Positions 50,574-61,300 of a stretch of DNA of 64,000 nt are shown in pieces; the first letter of the stretch is position 1, and the number at the start of each line of letters is the position of its first letter. The stretch covers positions 2,077,001-2,141,000 of the forward strand of contig JAWRVZ010000052.1 of the NCBI GenBank assembly GCA_037043235.1, read 5' to 3'. This DNA is from Rhodeus uyekii. Lineage: Eukaryota > Chordata > Actinopteri > Cypriniformes > Acheilognathidae. A model generated the notes under the pieces. The model had not been told where the DNA came from, did no database searches, and saw only the letters and a program-made list of their open reading frames with translations. Made by a program: the position numbers and the translations under genes.

Positions 50574-53500
50574 AGAGTTCAGGGTCGGCCGGTGAGTCAG
50601 GCCGCAAGAGTTCAGGGTGGGCCGGTGAGTCGGGCAGGGCCAGCAGCTCAGTTGGAGCCGGCAGGGCGAGCTGCTTGGAAGTGGTCTCCAAGGCTGGCTG
50701 ATCGGAGGAGGCCCTTTTCCTCTTCCTCCGCTTACGAAGGCATTGGGCGGGCTCTGGAACAGACTCCTGGGCTTCTGAAAGAGAGGAAGCTCCCTTCTTC
50801 CTGCATGGTGTCGACCTGCTGCACACAAATCCCCCCTCTCACAGGCCAGGCCCAGAAAGCTATCCTGTCTGGGTGAGGATGGTATATTCCCGAGACAGGA
50901 GGTCCCTTCGGAGAGGAAGGGGCCACGGCTGGCCTGAGACCAGAATTACTATCTCTGCCACCCAATGCTTGCATGTCCAATGTGGAGCTGTCAGAATGAG
51001 TGACAACCCCACCTGATTGGGGAATGTTTTGCATGGGCTCGATCCCAGGGAAAGCAAGATTTAATGTGTTCCTTGAATGCAATGTAAGTCGTTTTGGATA
51101 AATGCGTCTGTCAAATGCATAAATTTAAATGTGTACAGTAGGAACACCAGCAACACCAAGTAATTTATATGTCAGATGTGGAGCCCACACACTGTTTACA
51201 TCTCTGCCCATCAGTTACTCCCCAGCCTTTCAGTGAGGCGTCCGTCGTTATAATAACTCTTGATGTCACTGACCCCAAGGGAATCCCCATTCTGAGCGCC
51301 GCAGGGCTTTTCCAATGTCTGAGTGCCCTGACGCACACCTGAGTTATTCTCACCGGTCGACTGAGATGTAGCCGTAAACACAGACACAGATAGCGTGAAC
51401 CAGCGCTGAAATATCTCATTATGAGAAGCCCCAAATGTACTAACAAAATCACTGAAGCCATTAGCCCCAGCATCGGGACAACTCTCCCCAAAACAGGAGA
51501 GACACTAAGTGAAAGACATGATTCTCCCCTCTGTCAGAGTGATTCGATAAGAGAGGGAGTTTATACTGTGCCCCATTTATTCTGTGTATTGAGAGGGCTG
51601 TAGTCAGCAGCCATATCACCCTGTAGCCCAAGACTGGTTGCCCACTGAAGCTAAGCAGGGTTGAGCCTGGTTAGTACCTGGATGGGAGACCTCCTGGGAA
51701 AAACTTGGTTGCTGCTGGAAGTGGTGTTAGTAGGCCAGCAGGGGGTGCTCACCCTGTGTCTGTGTGGGTCCTAACGCATCAGTATAGTGACGGGGACACT
51801 GTACTGCAACAATAACCGTCTTTCGGATGAGACGTTAAACTGAGGTCCTGACTCTATGGTCATAAAAAATCCCAGGATGTCTTTCGCAAGAGTAGGGGCT
51901 TAACCCCGGCATCCTGGCCAAATCTGCCCATTGGCCTTGGTCTATCACGGCCTCCTAATCCCCCCCATACTATAATTGGCTTCATCACTCTGTCTCCTCT
52001 CTCCACCAATAAGCTGGTGTGTGGTGAGCGTTCTGGCGCAATATGGCTGCCGTCGCATCATCCAGGTGGATTGAGGAGATTCCCCCCTACTATGTAAAGC
52101 GCTTTGAGCTCTGGAAAAGCACTATATAAATGTAACGTATTATTATTAAACGGCTCTTTTTCATGTTTATTCTGAATCCTAAGTTGCTGAGATGAATTAA
52201 CACTGTATCTGTATCTCTGAGCGCTGCTTCTTCGATGAGGAGCATATCAGATAATCGTCTATATAAGACAATATCCTTATCCCGTTGTTTCTCAATGGGA
52301 ATAGAGCCACTTCCATGCATTATCTAAAAAACCCTCGGAGCTAAAGACAGCCCGAACGGAATATTTTGATACTCGTAAGCATTGCCTCAATTTGCAAACC
52401 TCAGATATTTTCTGTGAGACGGGTAAACGTCTATGTGAAAATACATGTCTGACAGATCTATCACCATGAAACAATTGTTTATGCGGATTGCCCAATATAG
52501 CGATTTGTGTGTCAACATTTTGATTGAATACTTTCATAGGTGCTTGTTTTGTAATTGGGGAGCACATCGCGCTTGGATGTGATAGTGCATACTTTATTGT
52601 GTATTGAACTGACTGGCGTTTGAAAACACAGTGTGAGTGCTTAGTGACACTGTTGAACAATTTACTCGTGTTTTTGAACTTGAGGAGAACTTGCAGTGAG
52701 AGACCTTACTGAACTCAGAGCAACAGGGCTGGAAACCCTCCTTATCTTTGCAGGCGGAGAGAGAAGTGCAGGGGGACATGCACATGTTAGGTCACATGCT
52801 GCTGCTTCTTTCTTCTTTAGTGGGGTTATATTCTGCGTCCATCACCTCCGCTTTCTGAATGTCACTCAATCCTGACAGGTTTAGCCATAACACTCTCTCA
52901 CCTGACATGACCAGGCCCATCACATGGCCACAGTCCTGAAGAGCGGAGAATTAAATCATTCACCACACATTTTGCTGGGCTTGGCGCTCCTGTATCCAGC
53001 TGTCGCCCCGACTCCTCAAGAATCTCAGCCTGGTATGGTGACAGTAATGTTACTGTGTTCAGCGAGCACACTCGCTGACTGTGCCGCATACTTATACATC
53101 CTCTGATAGACAGACGCATTAAGACATTCCATCTTGCTCGGCAGTGAAATCTGAGAGGAGGCTGAAATAGAGGGTCGATTCGGATGGAGATGATAAGCCA
53201 CTGAAGACTCTACCGCTGGTCAACCCCAGCTCCAAACCACAGTTCTCCCAATTTTTTAATCTCCAGCTTCGAATGTCCCTTGGCCGGGAGCTTTCTCTTA
53301 AAGGGGCTACACCAATGGCGAAGACATCTCTTTCATGCAAGCTAGGCCCAGTTTTGCCGCGGCTTGTTTGCACACCTCGTACAGATTATTGTAACTGTAG
53401 TTTGTCACACCCAAAGTGATTTCCATAGTGGACAAAGTTGGAAAATAACTTCCATCGTTTGTCAACTTTAAAAGGAGAAATTGAAGGATAGAAACTGTTA

Positions 53501-56500
53501 AAAATGCATGTTTCATTGAATTAGACTTACACTCACCTAAAGGATTATTAGGAACACCATACTAATTCTGTGTTTGAACCCCTTTCGCCTTCAGAACTGC
53601 CTTAATTCTATGTGGCATTGATTCAACAAGGTGATGTGAAAGCATTCTTTAGAAATGTTGGCCCATATTGATAGGATAGCATCTTACAGTTGATGGAGAT
53701 TTGTGGGATGCACATCAAGGGCAGGAAGCTCTTGTTCTACCACATCCCAAAGATGCTTTATTGGGTTGAGATTTGGTGAGTGAGGGGTAGTGATGGCAAA
53801 ATGAAGCCCCATGAAGCAGTGAAGCCCTGCAGGGAAATGCTTCACACACACATAGGGGCTTCAAGATGATTCATTTGCTCGACTACCCCATCATGTGGGC
53901 AGAAAAATGTATAACATGCTTGGTGCTTGCAATAAAATGGTGGGATGTGAATCATGCTCTGAATACAAAAATATTATTTGAAGAGTTTTAACATGAATTG
54001 TTTTGTGTTACTTTGTTTTTGCTTCTGCAACAAGTGAAAATGTTAAATAAGGAGGTAAAATAAAGAGTTTATTCATTTTTATTTAAAAACAATTTTTTCC
54101 ACTAAGGCTTTCAAAGTCTAAAAAAATATAATTTATTGAATTGAAAAGTATTGAAATGTGATAAAGTGCTCAGCCAAGTCAACCTTCTCAGCTAAATTGA
54201 ATTACATATGTAAGAGTTAAAAAAACAACTATACAGTGTAGTGTGGGGCTAAGAATATAAATGGAATACCTGAGCCAGGTTCAACCTGGTTGGTTTCCTC
54301 GTTGCCATGCAAGACTCAGTACCTTAGCATAGTTGAGGTGTTATTATTATAACTTAGCTCCTTGGAACACATCAGATGCTTCAGCTACAAGTATTCAGAA
54401 AAGTTGTCACATTTTATTTTATTCATTAGTGGAATCTATTACATAGTAATTGCAGGTGCCTTACATTCCTAGGTGAGAACAACTCAAAGTGCTCCCAAAC
54501 AGGGGAAAATCTCCTCTTTCTTGCTGGTTCCATCGCAAAAAGAAGCTCGAATCGAATGCCAAAAACAGCGCAATAAAGGGACCCAAAAACACAAAAATCA
54601 AGGGGCAATCCATAGTGTTTCACTGCCGCTTTTACTTCGAGCTGCACTCAAACCTAGCGAATCCTTTCCTGAAGCAGTCACGTGGTACACCCGCTACGCG
54701 GGGCTTCAAACGTCAGCACTTACGTCAGCAACACGCGCATCGACCCGCGGTTCATGAACCACTCATCTAGATTACTCGGCACACGCTTCAGGGATCCGAA
54801 CCGAGAAGCACATCACTAGTGAGGGGCCATTTTAGTACAGTGAACTTATTGTCATGTTCAAGAAACCAATTTGAAATGATTCAAGCTTTGTGACATGTTG
54901 CATTATCCTGTTGGAAGTAGCCATCAGAGGATACATGGTGGTCATAAAAGGATGGACATAGTCAGAAACAATGCTCAGGTAGGCCGTGGCATTTAAACAA
55001 TGCCCAATTGGCACTAAGGGGTCTAAAGTGTGCCAAGAAAACATCCCCCACACCATTACACCACCACCATTAGCCTGCACAGTGTTAACAAGGCATATTG
55101 GATCCATGTTCTCATTCTGTTTATGCCAAATTCTGACTCTACCATCTGACTGTCTCAACAGAAATTGAGACTCATCAGACCAGGCAATGTTTTTCCAGTG
55201 TTCAATTGTCCAATTTTGGTGAGCTCGTGCAAATTGTAGTCTCTTTTTCCTATTTGTAGTGGAGATGAGTGCAACCCGGTGGGGTTTTCTGCTGTTGTAG
55301 CCCATCCGCCTCAAGGTTGTGCGTGTTGTGGCTTCACAAATGCTTTGCTGCATATCTCGGTTGTAACGAGTGGTTATTTCAGTCAAAGTTGCTCTTCTAT
55401 CAGCTTGAATCAGTCGGCCCATTCTCCTCTGACCTCTAGCATCAGCAAGGCATTTTCTCCCACAGGACTGTGGCATACTGGATGTTTTTCCCTTTTCACA
55501 CCATTCTTTGTAAACCCTAGAAATGGTTGTGCATGAAAATCCCAGTAACTGAGCAGATTGTGAAATACTCAGACTGGCCCGTCTGGCACCAGCAACCATG
55601 CCACACTCAAAATTGCTTAAATCACCTTTCTTTCCCATTCTGACATTCAGTTTGGAGTTCAGGAGATTGTCTTGACCAGGACCAACCCCTAAATGCATTG
55701 AAACAACTGCCATATGATTGGTTGATTAGTACTGCCTTTAAATGTTGCATAGTCCGCCACCATTTATTACTATAGAGAATACTATAACCGGAGCTCCAAA
55801 CAGCCCGAAAGGAAGCGCAAGCGTGACAAATTGGTGTAACCAAAACGGAGTAGAAAAGGCAGTTTTTCTCATGACATTGGCATGAAGGGGATACACAGAA
55901 CGAAATTTCGATGCATTAGCTCATAACAACAGTACATATAAGGGCAGATGATGTAACGCATGTTTTTTTCTGTAATTAAGTGTAAATGCTTACTGAACTG
56001 CATTTCTCAACTAAAACAACACATGCCAGTGGGGCATAGAACATCATTTTATTTTGGATTTTGGGATGTAAAATGTATTTGGTGTTGTTCATATTTCAAG
56101 ATGAATGGCAAAATGTCCTGCAGTGTGACTGTAACATTGATGCCTCATCAAATGTAAATATTACAGGGAGTGCAGAATTATTAGGCAAGTTGTATTTTTG
56201 AAGATTAATTTTATTATTGAACAACAACCATGTTCTCACTGAACACAAAAAACTGAACATTAATATCAGCTCTGAACATTAATATCAAAGCTGAATATTT
56301 TTGTATCAATATTTTAAGTAGTTTTTAGTTTTAGCTATTTTAGGGGGATTTCTGTGTGTGCAGGTGACTATTATGTGCATAATTATTAGGCAACTTAACA
56401 AAAAACAAATTTATTTATTTTTACCAGTGAAACCAATATAACATCTCAACATTCACAAATATACATTTCTGACATTCAAAAACCAAACAAAAACAAATCA

Positions 56501-58351
56501 GTGACCAATATAGCCACCTTTCTTTGCAAGGACACTCAAAAGCCTGCCATCCATGGATTCTGTCAGTGTTTTGATCTGTTCACCATCAACATTGCGTGCA
56601 GTAGCAACCACAGCCTCCCAGACACTGTTCAGAGAGGTGTACTGTGTTCCCTCCTTGTAAATCGCACATTTGATGATGGACCACAGGTTCTCAATGGGGT
56701 TCAGATCAGGTGAACAAGGAGGCCATATCATTAGATTTTCTTCTTTTATACCCTTTCTTGCCAGCCACGCTGTGGAGTACTTGGACGCGTGTGATGGAGC
56801 ATTGTCCTGCATGAAAATCATGTTTTTCTTGAAGGATGCAGACTTCTTCCTGTACCACTGCTTGAAGAAGGTGTCCAGAAACTGGCAGTAGGACTGGGAG
56901 TTGAGCTTGACTCCATCCTCAACCCGAAAAGGCCCCACAAGCTCATCTTTGATGATACCAGCCCAAACCAGTACTCCACCTCCACCTTGCTGGCGTCTGA
57001 GTCGGACTGGAGCTCTCTGCCCTTTACCAATCCAGCCACGGGCCCATCAAGACTCACTCTCATTTCATCAGTCCATAAAACCTTAGAAAAATCAGTCTTG
57101 AGATATTTCTTGGCCCAGTCTTGACGTTTCAGCTTGTGTGTCTTGTTCAGTGGTGGTCGACTTTCTGCCTTTCTTACCTTGGCCATGTCTCTGAGTATTG
57201 CACACCTTGTGCTTTTGGGCACTCCAGTGATGTTGCAGCTCTGAAATATGGCCAAACTGGTGGCAAGTGGCATCTTGGCAGCTGCACGCTTGACTTTTCT
57301 CAGTTCACGGGCAGTTATTTTGCGCCTTGGTTTTTCCGCACGCTTCTTGCGACCCTGTTGACTATTTTGAATGAAACGCTTGATTGTTCGATGATCACGC
57401 TTCAGAAGCTTGGCTATTTTAAGACTGCTGCACCCCTCTGCAATATATCTCACTATTTTTGACTTTTCTGAGCCTGTCAAGTCCTTCTTTTGACCCATTT
57501 TGCCAAAGGAAAGGAAGTTGCCTAATAATTATGCACACCTGATATAGGGTGTTGATGTCATTAGACCACACCCCTTCTCATTACAGAGAGGCACATCACC
57601 TAATATGCTTAATTGGTAGTAGGCTTTCCAGCCTATACAGCTTGGAGTAAGACAACATGCATAACGAGGATGATGTGGTCAAAATACTAATTTGCCTAAT
57701 AATTCTACACTCCCTGTAGTAAAATAAAGCAGATATGTTTGGAGCAGCTAATAAATGCCTTGGCATTATTTTGTATGTATTTGCTTAACTTAAGTCTTCA
57801 AAATGCTAAAAAGTACTAAAATAATATTTACAGTAAATTTAGTTTTGAAACACAAATGCTGTCCTGCAGTGTGACATAGGATATTAGATTTTGTACTGGC
57901 AGTTACATGGACAGCCATAGGGGTCTTTTAGTCAACCCCCCTACCAGGAAATCCCCCAGATGTTTGGATGTGCTATAGAGGTTACAAGGTGACTGTTCAT
58001 CTCTTATTAATTTGATTAAATTTCATCATTTCTGTCAGACCATGGACGTGTCCATTTTTGATAGTCCTGTGATGTGACTGATCTAGTTCGAGAAAAATAT
58101 TATTATTATTATTATAATATATATATATATAAAAATATTTTAACAAAAAGTAATCATATTCAGGTTTAAAACAATAAACTTATTCAGTAACTGTAATGTC
58201 CAAGCTCAGTCTTGTATAGCAAGGACTCAAAATGGCTGCCAAGGTGAAAAAGTCCTGTGGTGTGACAGCCCGTCCTGTAGTGTGACATAAGTCCAATGTC
58301 TAGCTAGATTCTCGTCTGTTATGTTTGCAATATTAAACATAAATATAAATA

Positions 58352-58390
<39 letters not shown>

Positions 58391-61300
58391 ATATATATAT
58401 TAAACAAATATTGTCAATATTATATATATAATAAACGTATTAGACATAAATATATATCGGTCTTCATTATACATAATATACCTATATTACACATATATTA
58501 AACATAAATATATATCTGTCTTCATTTGTTGTATGTGTATGTTAACAGTCACTGATCATTGTTTTTAAAGTGATTTTTGACAGTTTGTCGGGTTAGGGTT
58601 AGAAATGTTAGAATGTCAAATGCCTCTTCAACTGGAATCTTTGTTTAAAGAGCTGAATTGATGATTTTAACATGCTTTTAATTATTTCAGCATGATTGTA
58701 ATGACTTTCTCCTGAGAAGCAATATATTTATTTAGTCATTTAAGTTAAAAATAGAAATAAAGGGTCTTTTTTAGAGTTTAGCCGGATACTCGAATACGAG
58801 TATTATACGAGTAATACGAGTCATTATCTGTGCTCGGATTGAATAAGAATCCTCATTGGGTAGCTGACTCTGTTTGCGTTCTGTGATAGGCTAGTCACAG
58901 CGCACCTCCCCTATACGTGTAGATTTGCTGTCCCGCGGCTCCGCCCTGCTCACTCACACACAGAACAGTGAGACGAGAATAGGTCTTTCTCTATCTATCA
59001 CTCAGGTTTGCGGGTCTTCCGTTAACGTTTAAGGGTTTCTTCAGCTTCAGGTTTGTTTTTTATTTCGGTTTGTTTGTAGTACTTATTAACCAGTAAAGTT
59101 CTGGTAAACGTGGGTTTTGTTCAGACGTGGTGCTTGATAGAATGCGACTATCATTCTCTGCATTCGTCTCTGCCTGTCAGAGATTTTTTTTAACCGTCTG
59201 CTGGGTTTATTCAGTTTTTTAACTGTCTGTCTGATAGTTTCTTGCTGTATTTCATACAAAATAAAGGAATGCAGATCTAAAAAACAGCGTCAGACTATTT
59301 GATCCGTAGAACACACATTCCCCCCCCCCCCTTTCTGATCGACCCATATCAATTGCATGATTAAAAATAACATACTGGTTAAAGCCCCGCCCACTTCCGA
59401 GTTAGGCCCCGCCCAGCCCGAGTACAGATACAGATAATTCATATGGTTAACAGATACAGATAATGCTGTACTCGCTCATCCCTAGTCTTTATGACTTGGT
59501 TTGTTTTGACGCCTCCAAAATGTTAATTATTCAGTATGTCTTGTAAGTGCAGTCGTTGTTGTGCCCTCTTGACAAAGGACCCAGTGTTCACAGTCCAGGT
59601 GAGGTCATCTGTGATATGCACCCCTAGAAACTTGGTACTTCTAACCATGTCCACAGCTGTGTTGTTGATAAGAAGAGTCATGGACGATGTTTCCTGAAGT
59701 CCATAATGATCTCTTCAGTTTTGGTGACATTGAGGATCAGGTTGTTTTCACTGCACCACTTCACCAGTTGCTCCACCTCTTCTCTGTAGGCTTGATCAGT
59801 CTTACTACTATGTCCTACTATGTACTACGTACAGTCCATGATGAGTCCTACTACTATCGTGTTGTTTGCAAACTTCACAATGTGGTTTGCAGTAAACGTC
59901 GGGACACAGTCATGTGTCATTAATGTCATCAACGTCTCCCATTCGCCGTGTCCCCACAAAGGGTCCTTGCCACGTGGCGAGTAATTTTGAACCTGACGTG
60001 GGCAGTAAAATAAGTACTTTCTCTCCCGCTGCAAACTCACGTAATTGGGTGCCCCTGTTGTAGAGGGCCTGGATCGAAGTCTCTATTTTGGTCCACCCCA
60101 GTCTATAGTGTTTTGCTCTCAGGTACAAATACAATACATTTGTTTTTTGCATTAGTAGACCCCTCCTAAGGACACCAAGCTCTCCCCGTGGTCGACGACC
60201 ATATAGAAGCTTGTAGGGTGAGAACCCAGTAGAGGCTTGTGGGACATATCGCAGGGGCTCCAACCAGAGATCCCAGTTTTTTGCATCATTGTGAACAATG
60301 ATACAGAGGTCCGAGAACGATACAGGGCCTGAGGAAAATTGTTCCACCACCACCTCGATCACCCCTTTGACGTCTCGGTCCTTGGGCATCAGCCACTGAC
60401 GACAGGCTCCCCCAAACTGCTGGTCAAAAGCGAAGGGGTACTCACACTCCTGGAGGGTGAGGGACCAGAAACTCTGGTGAGGCTGTTCTGGACTGCACCC
60501 ACCTGCTGCAGTACAACCTTTTTAAAGTCCTTGTACCTGAGCAGATTCTGCACTGGAAACTCGCCCTCTAACCAGCAGCAGGCCTCCACGGTGCGCTCAA
60601 ACCATATGGTGAAGGCATCCGGGTCATCCTTGGCCACCATCTTCTGGAATGGGACATAAGGAGGCAGAGTGTGGGAAGAGTAGGCGCAGCACCCTGGGCC
60701 AGCATATCCCACAGCAGCTGTCGGTCTTCCTGCTGTAGCTCAAGGAGCGACCAAAACATCCTGTCTTACTCCTGCTGAAGCTCCATTAGGGCCTGGTGTT
60801 GGGCATGGTGGAGGTTGGCGAGAGACTTCACTTCATCCCCCACTGGCACTGACTCCATGACGGCAAAATCCCTGACTTTGTCCCAAGTTTCAACTGTCAG
60901 TCTAGAAAATGAAGAAGGCGGGGTCAGCTTAATTATTGTCTGGCTCTCTTTTATTAGAAACAACACAAAACAAAGGAATAAGCATGAGCGCTTTGTAGTA
61001 GAAATAAACAGCACTCTGTTCATCTTAAACAACTTCTACGTGAACATGAGGGCTTCTGTATGGCAGCTCACTCGCTGCAAAATGAGAACACCTGTTACAT
61101 CTCGTTACATGTCGTTAACAATATTATTTTTTTAATGCTTTTACACTTTAATGTCCTTTTAATGTATGATGGATGACAGGTGAGTTGAATAATGTCTTCT
61201 CTTCAAAGTTTTTTCCTTTCTTTTCACCTTCCTTTAGTCCCTTTATTCTTCAGGATTATTCTACTCAAGCAATGTTCGAAACTTTATATTCAGAATCAGA

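Noticed and set aside
50446..50876. Open frames of 91-126 residues on both strands
   Set aside because: Proline-rich text from duplicated GC-rich DNA in a transposon-derived part of intron 1; no conserved domain.
51601..51720. 5S rRNA gene
   Set aside because: The 5S-like part is diverged and continues into a SINE body and tail, so it is a SINE3-type element.
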